This document shows, piece by piece, positions 27,045 to 36,105 of a DNA stretch of 64,000 bases (the stretch's first letter is position 1; each line of letters opens with the position of its first letter). A program made the position numbers and the translations under genes. The stretch comes from Pasteurella testudinis DSM 23072. Its GTDB lineage: Bacteria > Pseudomonadota > Gammaproteobacteria > Enterobacterales > Pasteurellaceae. Under the pieces are notes generated by a model, which did not search any database, had not been told where the DNA came from, and saw only the letters and a list, made by a program, of their open reading frames with translations. Location of the stretch: positions 1-64,000 of the forward strand of contig NZ_FWWV01000013.1 of NCBI RefSeq assembly GCF_900176075.1, given 5' to 3'.

Positions 27045-27861
27045 TACCGCACAAGCCATGACGATTGCCGGCTCAGACAGCGGCGGCGGTGCCGGCATTC
27101 AGGCGGATCTGAAAACGTTCCAAATGCGCGGCGTGTTCGGTACGACGGCGATCACCGCCATTACGGCGCAAAATACCTTAGGCGTGTTCGATATCCACCC
27201 GATTCCGCTGAGTACAATTGAAGCGCAGTTAAAAGCCATTGCCGAGGATTTTGAGATTCGCGCCTTTAAGGTCGGCATGCTCGGCACGGCGGACATTATC
27301 GAATGTGTCGCCGACAATGTCCGTCGCTACCATTTCGGCAAAATGGTACTCGATCCGGTGATGATTGCCAAAGGCGGTGCACGATTAATGCAACAAAGTG
27401 CGGTGCAGGCGCTGAAACAACATCTCATTCCGCTGGCGGACATTATCACGCCGAATTTGCCGGAAGCGGAAGCTCTGACAGGCATTCAAATTATTGATCA
27501 GCGCACGGTGGAACAAGCCGCCCGTGCCTTGCAACAATTGGGCGCAAAAACGGTGGTGATCAAAGGCGGACACAGCGGCAATTCACAAAGTGCGGTTTGT
27601 CGCGATTGGGTTTTTCCCCCTGCACAATATTTTAATCTGGAAAGTCCGCGTTACCCGACAACGCAAACTCACGGCACCGGTTGCACCTTTTCCGCCTGCA
27701 TCACCGCCGAGCTTGCCAAAGGGCAAAACGAATTGGTCGCCATTCGCTTGGCAAAACAATTTATTACCGCCGCAATCAGCAAACCGCTGAATATCGGACA
27801 CGGACACGGCCCGACCAACCACTGGGCATTCTCTTTTTTGCCGCGTTCGGGGGCACGCTGA
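27022..27861 (+). CDS. thiD: Hydroxymethylpyrimidine/phosphomethylpyrimidine kinase
   Basis: Carries out two phosphorylations of HMP to HMP-PP. The 279-residue product opens with [21 protein letters not shown] (substrate loop), followed by [26 protein letters not shown], and the catalytic [17 protein letters not shown]. Tandem ATGs (ATGATG) make the exact start uncertain by one codon. It overlaps thiM, and thiE starts one base after its stop. Confidence 0.96.
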   Translation: MMKMKKCNTAQAMTIAGSDSGGGAGIQADLKTFQMRGVFGTTAITAITAQNTLGVFDIHPIPLSTIEAQLKAIAEDFEIRAFKVGMLGTADIIECVADNVRRYHFGKMVLDPVMIAKGGARLMQQSAVQALKQHLIPLADIITPNLPEAEALTGIQIIDQRTVEQAARALQQLGAKTVVIKGGHSGNSQSAVCRDWVFPPAQYFNLESPRYPTTQTHGTGCTFSACITAELAKGQNELVAIRLAKQFITAAISKPLNIGHGHGPTNHWAFSFLPRSGAR

Positions 27862-27862
27862 T

Positions 27863-28522
27863 ATGCGCGATATCCGAAAAATGCTGACCGTGTATTTTAT
27901 CGCCGGTACGCAAGATTGCCGCCACCTCAACCTGCCTGCCGAACAAGCGCTATTATCGCGGTTGCAACAAGCCTTAAAGTGCGGTGTCAGCTGTTTTCAA
28001 TTGCGTGAAAAAGGGCAATATGCACTGCAAGATCCGGCTAAAATCCGCCAATTGGCGGAAAAATGCCGCGATCTGTGCCGGCAATATCATGTGCCGTTTT
28101 TTATCAATGACGATGTTGACCTCGCCTTAAGCCTGCAAGCTGACGGCGTGCATGTCGGGCAAGACGACCGCCCGATCCGACAAGTGATCGATCAATGTCA
28201 AGGCAAACTGCTGCTCGGGCTATCAATCAATACGCTGCAGCAGGCAAATCAAAACCGCACTTTGCACGAAGTGGACTACTTCGGAGTCGGTCCGATTTTC
28301 AGCACGCAATCGAAAGCCGATGCCAAAGCGGTGGTCGGCTTGGATTTATTAAAACAGATCCGACAACAAGGCATTGCAAAACCGCTGGTGGCGATTGGCG
28401 GAATCACGCCCGAAACCGCACTTTCGATCCGTCAGGCCGGAGCCGACGGGGTTGCCGTGATTTCGGCGATTACCCAAGCACAAGATATCAACACAACCAT
28501 TCTTCGTTTACAAGGAAACTAG
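27863..28522 (+). CDS. thiE: Thiamine-phosphate synthase
   Basis: Joins HMP-PP with thiazole phosphate to give thiamine phosphate. TIM barrel of 219 residues with FQLREKGQ, FFINDDVDLALSLQADGVHVG, YFGVGPIFSTQSKADA, and VAIGGITPETALSIRQAGADG. With ThiM and ThiD the operon makes thiamine phosphate from imported precursors; no de novo pyrimidine (thiC) or thiazole (thiGH) genes are in this window. Confidence 0.96.
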   Translation: MRDIRKMLTVYFIAGTQDCRHLNLPAEQALLSRLQQALKCGVSCFQLREKGQYALQDPAKIRQLAEKCRDLCRQYHVPFFINDDVDLALSLQADGVHVGQDDRPIRQVIDQCQGKLLLGLSINTLQQANQNRTLHEVDYFGVGPIFSTQSKADAKAVVGLDLLKQIRQQGIAKPLVAIGGITPETALSIRQAGADGVAVISAITQAQDINTTILRLQGN

Positions 28523-28529
28523 AAACCCG

Positions 28530-29753
28530 ATGAAATCCTTCACCAAACAATTCGGCCCCGGCATTATTATGGCTTCGTCCTGCGTGGGCGGCTCGCACAT
28601 TATCGCTTCTACCCAAGCCGGCGCTTATTACGGCTACCAACTGGCGCTCTTAATCGTTGCCGTCAACCTGCTGAAATACCCGTTTTTCCGTTTTGCCTTT
28701 GATTACAGCGCGTTGAATAATAAAAGTGTGTTGCAGGGCTACGCCGAAAAAGGCAAGGGCTATCTATGGCTATTTTTGACTTTCAACCTGTTCGCCACCA
28801 TGGTCAATGTGGCTGGCGGCACATTGCTGTCGGCAGTATTACTCACTATGCTGATTCCCGGCGATATTCCGCTTAATATTCTCAATATTATCGTTCTGTT
28901 CAGTTTTCTGGCAATTCTGTTCACACGCCAATATCCACGCCTTGATAAAGTCTCGAAAAGTATTATGTTTCTGCTTTCGTTAATCACCCTGATTGCGCTG
29001 TTAATCGCATTCAGCCGCCAAACCAGCAACATCAGCCCCGATTTTGTCGCGCCGTCCGCTTGGACGCTCGGCGCTATTCCGTTTTTAATCGCCCTGATGG
29101 GCTGGATGCCGGCACCGATGGAGTTGAGCGTATCCAGCTCCCTTTGGGTCATGGAAAAAAGCCGCCTCGATCCAAGCTACCGCCAAAAACGCCTATTGGA
29201 CTTCAACAGCGGCTATGCCGTCACCATTATCCTCGCCTTAATGTTTATGGCGCTCGGCGCATTGGCGCAATACGGCAAACCGACGCCCCCTCTCGCCGGC
29301 GGGCAATTTATCCGCCAGTTCGTCGAGATGTACGCCTTAAGCATCGGCGAATGGACACGCTGGTTTATGGCGTTGGTCGCCTTTATCTGCATTTACGGCA
29401 CCACCATCGTCGCCGTGGACGGCTACTCACGCTGCAATCAGCAAACCGTCGCTTTATTACGCCAAAGCGCAACACCAAGTGCGGTCAGCGCACATCATGA
29501 CAAAGCCCTGCGCTACTCCATGCTGTTCACCACCCTCTCCGCCTTTATCGTGATTCAGTTTTTCAGCAGCGCCATCGGCAAAATGATCCCCTTCGCCATG
29601 ACCGCCTCCTTCATCTCTGCCCCAGTGTTTGCTTGGCTTAACTTTAGCCTCGTACGCCAGGATAAACAACAAAAAGGCTGGCTGACGTATTTGGCGTGGG
29701 CAGGAATTGTGTATTTGGTGGCGATGGTGGGGGTTTATTTTGTTTATAGATAA
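28530..29753 (+). CDS. NRAMP-fold transporter of unknown substrate
   Basis: The 407-residue membrane protein (about 11 segments) starts with FGPGIIMASSCVGGSHIIAS, clearly homologous to the NRAMP TM1 region, but the metal-binding DPGN of true NRAMPs is replaced by GGSH. The TM6 MPH signature is replaced by MPAPME. It is therefore unlikely to bind Mn2+/Fe2+ as classical NRAMPs do. It is the last gene of the TPP-controlled operon, 8 bases after thiE, so its transcription should follow thiamine need. A thiamine or precursor transporter is an inference from this context. Confidence 0.8.
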   Translation: MKSFTKQFGPGIIMASSCVGGSHIIASTQAGAYYGYQLALLIVAVNLLKYPFFRFAFDYSALNNKSVLQGYAEKGKGYLWLFLTFNLFATMVNVAGGTLLSAVLLTMLIPGDIPLNILNIIVLFSFLAILFTRQYPRLDKVSKSIMFLLSLITLIALLIAFSRQTSNISPDFVAPSAWTLGAIPFLIALMGWMPAPMELSVSSSLWVMEKSRLDPSYRQKRLLDFNSGYAVTIILALMFMALGALAQYGKPTPPLAGGQFIRQFVEMYALSIGEWTRWFMALVAFICIYGTTIVAVDGYSRCNQQTVALLRQSATPSAVSAHHDKALRYSMLFTTLSAFIVIQFFSSAIGKMIPFAMTASFISAPVFAWLNFSLVRQDKQQKGWLTYLAWAGIVYLVAMVGVYFVYR

Positions 29754-29839
29754 AATCATTAAAGTATGTCATATATTTAAAATATCTACTATTTTCATAG
29801 AAAAATAGCACCTCAAATAGTTGATATTTGCAGAAATGC

Positions 29840-30414
29840 GAAACACCTCCATGTGCGTGGCGAAAACGCTGCTCGGTGGCGATGTGGTCTTCATAGTAGA
29901 AATACCTCCACATGCGTGGAGAAAACTCACCGGTAATCGTGGTTTGTGGGCAGCTGATAGAAATACCTCCACATGCGTGGAGAAAACACAGTTGCGAAAA
30001 AATCGGGTGACTGCTTAAAGGAAATACCTCCACATGCGTGGAGAAAACAGGCTAGTCGCATAGCTAATCGTGCGTCTGAAGGAAATACCTCCACATGCGT
30101 GGAGAAAACTAGTTCACTTTCCGAACTAGTCCGATTTCTGAAGAAATACCTCCACATGCGTGGAGAAAACTATATTTCCCTTTGGCTTGACACAGGGCGA
30201 GAAGAAACACCTCCACATGCGTGGAGAAAACTGGAAACACTTTGTCTATTTTTTAACCCAACTGGAAATACCTCCACATGCGTGGAGAAAACTTTGCTCA
30301 GTATGTGTTTGTTGTGAATGCGTTGGAAATACCTCCACATGCGTGGAGAAAACCGCTCATGCTGTTACCTCTTCATTGGTTTGTGAGAAATACCTCCACA
30401 TGCGTGGAGAAAAC
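29840..30414 (-). CRISPR. Type I-E CRISPR array, 10 repeats and 9 spacers
   Basis: Ten 28-base repeats lie on a 61-base period, at 29840, 29899, 29960, 30021, 30082, 30143, 30204, 30265, 30326 and 30387. In the transcribed (minus) sense the repeat begins GTTTTCTCCACGCATG and contains a CTCCAC/GTGGAG hairpin, as expected for Cas6e cleavage. Eight spacers are 33 bases; the one next to the leftmost repeat is 31. The leftmost repeat has four changes and marks the old (trailer) end; the repeat at 30204 has one. The newest spacers are therefore at the right, next to the leader. Confidence 0.98.
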
Positions 30415-30476
30415 ACCATTATATTGTTAAAGAGCATAGCTTTTAACACTATATTTTGGGATTACGGGCTATAAAG
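30415..30476 (-). promoter_or_regulatory. CRISPR leader
   Basis: The 62 bases between the cas2 stop and the first repeat are the leader, since the degenerate repeat is at the far end. They hold a -10-like TATAGT (30448-30453, minus strand) without a good -35, and a boxA. It is short, so part of the array promoter may lie within cas2. Confidence 0.75.
30425..30436 (-). promoter_or_regulatory. boxA in CRISPR leader
   Basis: Minus-strand TGCTCTTTAACA is the exact enteric rrn boxA consensus, ten bases before the first repeat. It shares 14 bases (TCTTTAACAATATA) with the rrn leader at the left end of this window. BoxA-mediated Nus antitermination of CRISPR arrays is known in Salmonella and would let RNA polymerase read the untranslated array despite Rho. 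Confidence 0.8.
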
Positions 30477-30761
30477 CTATTCAATAAATTTTTCGATCAC
30501 TAATTGTAAACCAGAAATGCTAATTAGCTCCCTCTTAGTATGACCTAGAGTACGAATCTCATAACCTGGAGCTTGGGGAATTTTTCTAAAAATAATCAAT
30601 CCACTTTCTATTGGACAATGTCCTAATAGATATTCGGTAACAGTCTTAGCTACAGAATCTTTTATTCCCGAAACAAAAACATTAGGACGTGGTTCAATAA
30701 ACCATAATTTCATACGCCCACGAACTGCTGGAGGTAGATCATTTGCTAGTACGACCAGCAT
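30477..30761 (-). CDS. cas2: CRISPR-associated endonuclease Cas2, type I-E
   Basis: Structural partner of Cas1 in spacer integration, 94 residues, ferredoxin-like fold. The family start MLVVLANDLPPAVRGRM and the motif GIKDSVAKTVTEYLL are those of Cas2e (CasC-type naming not used). It overlaps the end of cas1 by 23 bases and ends at the leader of the array. Confidence 0.97.
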   Translation of the reverse strand: MLVVLANDLPPAVRGRMKLWFIEPRPNVFVSGIKDSVAKTVTEYLLGHCPIESGLIIFRKIPQAPGYEIRTLGHTKRELISISGLQLVIEKFIE

Positions 30762-31620
30762 TTTTTCGTCCCCCTAGTAACTCAATGATATCCAATCCTA
30801 TTTGCGTTAATAACTCAGATTCAATTACACGCGTTCTAAAAGCAGACGAAACCTGATGCTTATCGTACATTCCTGCCATTTCTTTCGTTAAGGAAAATGC
30901 CAAATCAATACATAGGTGCTCTTTATAAAGATCGGCCAAATCATAAACAAATGGTAAAGGGCTACCGGAGTGGATAAATCCGATATAAGGAGAATATCCC
31001 ATACTGTGTATCGAAGAGCATAAAATTCCATAAAGAGCAGTATTAGCTGCAGTCAACACCTGATTAGTCAAATCGCTTAACTCAAATTTATTGGGTATAT
31101 ATTGGCGACCTTTCCAACCCACCTGATAATATTCTGCTTTGGTTTGATATAAGCTTCTGACCCGCTGCCCTTCAAGTCCCATCATCTCTCTTAATGTTTT
31201 ACCACTTAAGTCAATATCAGGGAAACGTTTCTCAAATAATTTACGCGCAATCTCCAAAGACTTTTTGGGATCAGCAGAGAGTTGCATTTGACGGCGAAAA
31301 TTACGAGAATCACTGGTCGGAGAAATCCCAGAGGCATAATACAGTAAGCTATCTTCCCCAACCCAACATAAACCACAATTAGCCGTAGCAATCACTTTCA
31401 CTGCCTCATGTGTCAAACTGGTTCCCGGACCAAGTAATAAACAATTAATATTAGCAATAGGTAAACGAACTACATTTCCATCACAATCGAGCCATTTGAC
31501 ACTGCTATCATCAATTTCCAAACGCCCTCGTTCAAGGTAAAGATAAGGATATTTATCTTTCACCTGAGGCAGAGAATCCCGGGTAATTTTCACTAATAAT
31601 CGTTTACTATCAGCCATCAA
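30739..31620 (-). CDS. cas1: CRISPR-associated integrase Cas1, type I-E
   Basis: Metal-dependent integrase that inserts protospacers at the leader-repeat junction. It is 293 residues long. The three metal ligands are in MMGLEGQRVR (Glu), IGFIHSGSP (His) and FVYDLADLYK (Asp). The N-terminal beta domain starts after about 10 residues. Tandem ATGs make the start uncertain by one codon. It lies 7 bases after cas5. Confidence 0.97.
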   Translation of the reverse strand: MMADSKRLLVKITRDSLPQVKDKYPYLYLERGRLEIDDSSVKWLDCDGNVVRLPIANINCLLLGPGTSLTHEAVKVIATANCGLCWVGEDSLLYYASGISPTSDSRNFRRQMQLSADPKKSLEIARKLFEKRFPDIDLSGKTLREMMGLEGQRVRSLYQTKAEYYQVGWKGRQYIPNKFELSDLTNQVLTAANTALYGILCSSIHSMGYSPYIGFIHSGSPLPFVYDLADLYKEHLCIDLAFSLTKEMAGMYDKHQVSSAFRTRVIESELLTQIGLDIIELLGGRKNAGRTSK

Positions 31621-31627
31621 TGAAGCC

Positions 31628-32353
31628 TTATGCGTAAATTTCCGAAATTACTGTTACAAATCGATCTTGATATTGTTTATTTTCACCAAAACAAAGTGGA
31701 ACATCATTCAATGTGAAAGTATCACCTAAGTCAGAATAACTCCCCTGAATCACACGAAAACTAAGATATCTTGATTTTTTATTTTTAATTAAAATAGTTT
31801 CTACGGCAGAGAATGCTTGCATTGCATCAGAGAAAGTACCTTGATAAATAAATTCACTTGGTACACAACATTTACGTCCCAAATAAAGATTCCATACTGG
31901 GTTTTGTAAAGCATAAATAATAACATCTAATTGTTTTATCGGCACTTCAAGCGCTACTGCGAACGCCATATCCTGCAAATAATAACGGTAAGTCAACTTT
32001 GCACCACCACCAACAGCAGGTTTTCCTTCGCTAGTCTTGGGAATCAACATTTTTTGCCAAGGATCTGAATCATCAAAGCCACTTCCCACCATATGGAAAT
32101 CTCTTAGCTGTGTCGGTGTGAGCTGACAACCCTTCCCATTTTTTTGAGGATACGCCGCCACTTGAAGATCCAATTCAGAAAATAGGGACAAAAATTCTCG
32201 TTGCTCACCGCCATAACCTAAAGCACAACAAAGCAGTCCCAAAACACCTGATTTTGTCGGAAACGATAGTGTTTCACGTCGACCAAATTTTGAATCAAAT
32301 CCCCAAGATTGCAATGGACCTTCCAGCCATAACAAAATATAAGGGTTATTCAT
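31628..32353 (-). CDS. cas5: Cascade subunit Cas5e
   Basis: Caps the 5' handle of crRNA in Cascade. The 241-residue product has the family start YILLWLEGPLQSWGFDSKF, followed by GRRETLSFPTKSGVLGLLCCALG, and a long insert (thumb) around RDFHMVGSG. Its first eight bases overlap cas7, so the two are probably translationally coupled. Confidence 0.96.
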   Translation of the reverse strand: MNNPYILLWLEGPLQSWGFDSKFGRRETLSFPTKSGVLGLLCCALGYGGEQREFLSLFSELDLQVAAYPQKNGKGCQLTPTQLRDFHMVGSGFDDSDPWQKMLIPKTSEGKPAVGGGAKLTYRYYLQDMAFAVALEVPIKQLDVIIYALQNPVWNLYLGRKCCVPSEFIYQGTFSDAMQAFSAVETILIKNKKSRYLSFRVIQGSYSDLGDTFTLNDVPLCFGENKQYQDRFVTVISEIYA

Positions 32354-33395
32354 TCGTTACCTCAACATGTTTAACTAATTCTGCCGTTAATTGATCAATG
32401 TTAAAATTCTCATCTTCACCAAAATCGTATTCAGCAAGTTTACCAAATAGCGATGCCGACAACTTTTCTTTATGAGCAATATATTCTTTTAATGCCCAGA
32501 TACTCGGTTTTAAATAACCCTCTTGCTTTTCTGCTTTAACCGCACTTTCAAATGATGCCTGTAAACCTTGCCCTTTTCTCACTAAAATTTTTGCATATTC
32601 CCACCCACAAGCTCCAGTTTGTGTGGTTTGACGGGCTGATGGAACGGCTAAATACAAGGCTTTTGTAAAGGCTTCGACTGCTTTATCCAAATCCTGCCCT
32701 TGTAAAGTTTGATTCAACTGCCCTAAATCCAGGCTGATATAACGGTAATAGGTCGCAGAATTAAATTCTAGTGCTCCCATATGTGCCGAGCCTGTTTCCT
32801 CTTCACCCAATCGGTCATCAAGCGCAGTAAAAAAATCAATTTCCGAATTAACTTTATGTGTCGAGATAGCATGCGCAAAAGAAACTGACGCTTCGACATT
32901 TAACTCTGCAGCTTGAGCGACCATTCTGCCAAATAATGCAATATCTAAACCATCTAAGGCAGGGTTAAATACCTTTTTAGCAATCTTATAAATATCTTTA
33001 TCCTTTAGTTTTTCATCATCAAATTCTAATTGTTGACAATAAGCAGCAAAAGCCTCCGCCTCTTTTTCTGTCATAAAATGCAAGGTATCCTTACTCAAAA
33101 AAGAGGCGACTTTTTTACTACATTTTTCTGCTTGCTCGGCGTTAGCGCCCTGAGCCAAGCAAATCTGTGAAATCCATTCCGCAATTTTTTTCGTCCGTAC
33201 GGCTAACTTGATTCCCATATCAGCCAACATTAATCGCACTTGACGCTTCCAACATTGTGAACTGACTCTTGCTCTCATCACACCACCAATCAAAGCAGAT
33301 TTAGGTGCGCCAACATCATCACGATTTAAACAAGTAACCGGGAAAGATTGTAAAATATGAAATTCGATACGGATATTCTTCAATGGATTCGTCAT
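32346..33395 (-). CDS. cas7: Cascade backbone subunit Cas7e (Cse4/CasC)
   Basis: RNA-binding RAMP protein that forms the six-copy backbone around the crRNA. It is 349 residues long and starts IRIEFHILQSFPVTCLNRDD, followed by APKSALIGGVMRARVSSQCWKR, the typical Cse4 signature. AGGAGC lies before the ATG. An uptake signal is embedded at 32539-32547. Confidence 0.97.
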   Translation of the reverse strand: MTNPLKNIRIEFHILQSFPVTCLNRDDVGAPKSALIGGVMRARVSSQCWKRQVRLMLADMGIKLAVRTKKIAEWISQICLAQGANAEQAEKCSKKVASFLSKDTLHFMTEKEAEAFAAYCQQLEFDDEKLKDKDIYKIAKKVFNPALDGLDIALFGRMVAQAAELNVEASVSFAHAISTHKVNSEIDFFTALDDRLGEEETGSAHMGALEFNSATYYRYISLDLGQLNQTLQGQDLDKAVEAFTKALYLAVPSARQTTQTGACGWEYAKILVRKGQGLQASFESAVKAEKQEGYLKPSIWALKEYIAHKEKLSASLFGKLAEYDFGEDENFNIDQLTAELVKHVEVTNE

Positions 33396-33410
33396 GTTAT
33401 GCTCCTAAAA

Positions 33411-34058
33411 TCAAATAGAAAATAAATTATCACTAAGTGGTACCAGCTGTAATAATCCCAGACCAAAACTACGGCCCCGGCCAATACCATATATAAAACT
33501 ATTGGAAAAAAGCTGGTGATTTTGAACCTGTAAAACCCCTTGGAATGTCACCGCATTTAATGTCACTGTTTTCTCATTTTTACTAAAACACATGACATTA
33601 TGAGCGTTAATTTGTAGCATTCTTGGATCAGCTTGAAATCCCCAATCTGCATTCTTTTGTAAAAACCAAAGTAGTATTTCTTCTTTATTTTTTAGAGGAA
33701 TAATTTTTTTACTTCGATTAATACGTTTAGCGACATTCATACGGATCTCAAACCGATAATTCCTGTGATTTAAGAATGTCTCCGGGATAGATTTCGTTTG
33801 AATATTTACCTGATAATTCCCAATTACTGATTTGGGTGGCTGTTGTGACAGTAAAATAACCTGCTTAACATACTCCTTTTTGTACAGGTCAAATGCACTG
33901 CCTTTTTCACAAAATAAGAAACGGCGCTTTTCCGCCAATTCATCTTTATCAAATAAAGAATAAATAACTTTATGCAAGCCATATTGATCTTTAATAGAAA
34001 ATTGTTTAATGTCTTGACGGCCTAATTTTAATACGCTGGCATACAAAGAATTATTCAT
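33411..34058 (-). CDS. cas6e: crRNA endonuclease Cas6e (Cse3/CasE)
   Basis: Cleaves pre-crRNA below the repeat hairpin. I chose the ATG at 34058 (MNNSLYASVLKLGRQDI), which follows AGGAG and overlaps cse2 by eight bases, giving 215 residues; a frame from 34115 would overlap far more. Tandem RAMP folds end in the glycine-rich motif GIGRGRSFGLGLLQL. A likely catalytic His is near LYASVLKLGRQDIKQFSIKDQYGLH. Its place between cse2 and cas7 differs from the E. coli order. Confidence 0.94.
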   Translation of the reverse strand: MNNSLYASVLKLGRQDIKQFSIKDQYGLHKVIYSLFDKDELAEKRRFLFCEKGSAFDLYKKEYVKQVILLSQQPPKSVIGNYQVNIQTKSIPETFLNHRNYRFEIRMNVAKRINRSKKIIPLKNKEEILLWFLQKNADWGFQADPRMLQINAHNVMCFSKNEKTVTLNAVTFQGVLQVQNHQLFSNSFIYGIGRGRSFGLGLLQLVPLSDNLFSI

Positions 34059-34566
34059 ATATTGACTCCTGGTTACGATAAAAATCCATCGCCCAATCTC
34101 GTTTGGTTTGTTCATTAAACCAGCATAAATTAGCTAACAATCGTACATAATCTAAGTTTGCTGCAAACCCCTTTGCCCTGATTAAACTGAATATAGGGCG
34201 TAATGCCGCGCAAATTTCAGTAGTATTCTGACACGCAAGCAAACGCCGTAATTTAATTTTAGCCGGTTCCTCCTGGTTGCCTACTGTATTTGCCGTGTCA
34301 TAACATTTTGATAATACTCGCCCAATACCTAAATCACCATTTTTAAGAACCTTCCCATCTGCAATCGCCGCTGCAATATAGGCATATGGCAAACGCTCAT
34401 AATCTTTTGTTAAATCGATAAATCTGACTAAAATATCCCAACTGTAGTACTCTGTATTTGGATTATCTGCACGCTTTATTTTTGCTGCAAATCCTTTATC
34501 GTTCTGACACTGCGTTATAATATAGTCAACAAAATCTTGCATTTTTTCTGATGGTCGTAATGTCAT
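34051..34566 (-). CDS. cse2: Cascade small subunit Cse2 (CasB)
   Basis: Helical subunit that stabilises the displaced strand in the R-loop. It is 171 residues long. Recognisable blocks are NPNTEYYSWDILVRFIDLTK, YAYIAAAIADG, and GDLGIGRVLSKCYDT. It begins 3 bases after the cse1 stop, and its 3' end overlaps cas6e. Confidence 0.93.
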   Translation of the reverse strand: MTLRPSEKMQDFVDYIITQCQNDKGFAAKIKRADNPNTEYYSWDILVRFIDLTKDYERLPYAYIAAAIADGKVLKNGDLGIGRVLSKCYDTANTVGNQEEPAKIKLRRLLACQNTTEICAALRPIFSLIRAKGFAANLDYVRLLANLCWFNEQTKRDWAMDFYRNQESIYE

Positions 34567-34569
34567 TTT

Positions 34570-36105
34570 TTATCCCCCTTCTGATGAAATTTTGGTAAAA
34601 TGCGGGCGATATTTTGCCCAAATTTCCATCTGTCTACTCGTTTGAGTCATCGTATTTTGATCATAAATCTGATAAGCATAATTGACGAAAGTGCGGTACA
34701 ACTGATTTAACGGTTCCATATTACATGTTTGGTCATCAGTCACCTGTTGACAGGCAAGAATCAAGTTTTGCACTTGCAGTTCGCAGAGTTGCCAAAACTG
34801 ATTCGTTGCCATTCCAGCTTGCCCTGCACCATCTAATTTCTGTTCAGAATAAAATTGGTTAACACATTTATACACAGTACTTGCATATCTATCTAATTGC
34901 CCCATCGCTTTTTGCCACTGCTCAAACCACGTTTGTTGGAAGCATTCCTTATACAAGAAGGTGGTTGATACAACAAAATCATCCAGACCTGAAACATATT
35001 GCTCTCCGGCATTACTACTAACACGCAAGCCACCCGACCAAATCCCAAACATTGAACATTTAGTTTTTACCCGACGAGCAGGCAAACTTAACTGTATACA
35101 ATTAAATGTTGTTTGCTCTATGAAGCTCAAAAGTGCAGTTAACTCCCTCCAGGGTCTCTTTTCCGGATTCACCCATAATACCTTTCCATCTTTTCCACTA
35201 AGGTTAAGCGCAACCGTTGGATCCGCTATTTTTTCTACTTTATGACTATAATGCTGAATCCCTTCACTATAGTGCAGTCCATTCTCAGTCAATAAACAAA
35301 AACGGCCTAACGGTATCAAACGCCCCATCAAGGAATCTTTTAGTTTTCTTGCAATGTCATCATCTTCCCCTGCCGGCATATGTTCCCATGGGGCAACACC
35401 CACCCCTTCATTAAAAATTTTGAGGTGTTGAATATCTTCATGAGTCAATAAATTGAGGTAAATAGTTTCTAAAATTGACGAGCCGACATAATAACTGTGC
35501 AGCATTCCCATAAACCCGAGAGAAGAGCCCGTTTTCCCAGTTGTTCCCTTGCCATTATCCTTCGTTTTCCCTCGATAATCAGGCGTTAATACTACGGTAT
35601 TGTCCGTTTTCTTTCCACCTAACGCAAACCCCATTAATACAAGTAATAACAAAGCTTTATCCGCATCAGATAATGGTTTTTGCTGTTGGATTTGAGTCAG
35701 GATTGTGGTATTCCCCGTTGATATTTCAGGCTGCACAGCACCAAAATCCTGAAGCGCGGCACATCGAATCGCTGGTACTTGTAAAAACGGTTTCTCACCA
35801 TAAAGATAAAAATGTTCCCGCCAATGCGCTAAATATTTAAGACAGTTTTGCCCCAATTCATCCAGACAATAATCAGTCCAATCTTGGTCGTTTTGCGGTG
35901 TATATGCCGATTGCGCTATTGCTAGAAAAAATTTGATCAATGCGATTTGCTGAATGGCATTGCCACCTAAGGTGGGTAGCGTTGGATCGCTAAAAATTTG
36001 TTGTAAACTGACGAGTCCACGATTAACAACCGGAATCCAAGGAGAATCAATAAGATTAAATCTAGATTGTCGATGAAGAGCGTGATCTTCAATCGTATTT
36101 ACCAT
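34570..36105 (-). CDS. cse1: Cascade large subunit Cse1 (CasA)
   Basis: PAM-recognition subunit of Cascade that recruits Cas3. The product is 511 residues (E. coli Cse1 is 502). It begins FNLIDSPWIPVVNRG, with the conserved LRALGGNAIQQ-type block present as TLPTLGGNAIQQIALI, and the LTHEDIQHLKIF and KCSMFGIWSGGLRV regions in the middle. GGGAGG lies eight bases before the ATG. An uptake signal is at 34689-34697. A 412-base AT-rich gap separates it from cas3. Confidence 0.96.
   Translation of the reverse strand: MVNTIEDHALHRQSRFNLIDSPWIPVVNRGLVSLQQIFSDPTLPTLGGNAIQQIALIKFFLAIAQSAYTPQNDQDWTDYCLDELGQNCLKYLAHWREHFYLYGEKPFLQVPAIRCAALQDFGAVQPEISTGNTTILTQIQQQKPLSDADKALLLLVLMGFALGGKKTDNTVVLTPDYRGKTKDNGKGTTGKTGSSLGFMGMLHSYYVGSSILETIYLNLLTHEDIQHLKIFNEGVGVAPWEHMPAGEDDDIARKLKDSLMGRLIPLGRFCLLTENGLHYSEGIQHYSHKVEKIADPTVALNLSGKDGKVLWVNPEKRPWRELTALLSFIEQTTFNCIQLSLPARRVKTKCSMFGIWSGGLRVSSNAGEQYVSGLDDFVVSTTFLYKECFQQTWFEQWQKAMGQLDRYASTVYKCVNQFYSEQKLDGAGQAGMATNQFWQLCELQVQNLILACQQVTDDQTCNMEPLNQLYRTFVNYAYQIYDQNTMTQTSRQMEIWAKYRPHFTKISSEGG

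Noticed and set aside
28530-29753. Plain annotation as a Mn2+/Fe2+ NRAMP transporter
   Set aside because: The fold matches, but the DPGN and MPH metal-site motifs are absent, so substrate assignment by homology is not safe.
29644-30474. Open frames through the CRISPR array, with repeated NTSTCVEKT-like and PRMWRYF-like units
   Set aside because: They are translations of the 28-base repeats in several frames; length and repetition come from the array, and no ribosome-binding site or family is seen.
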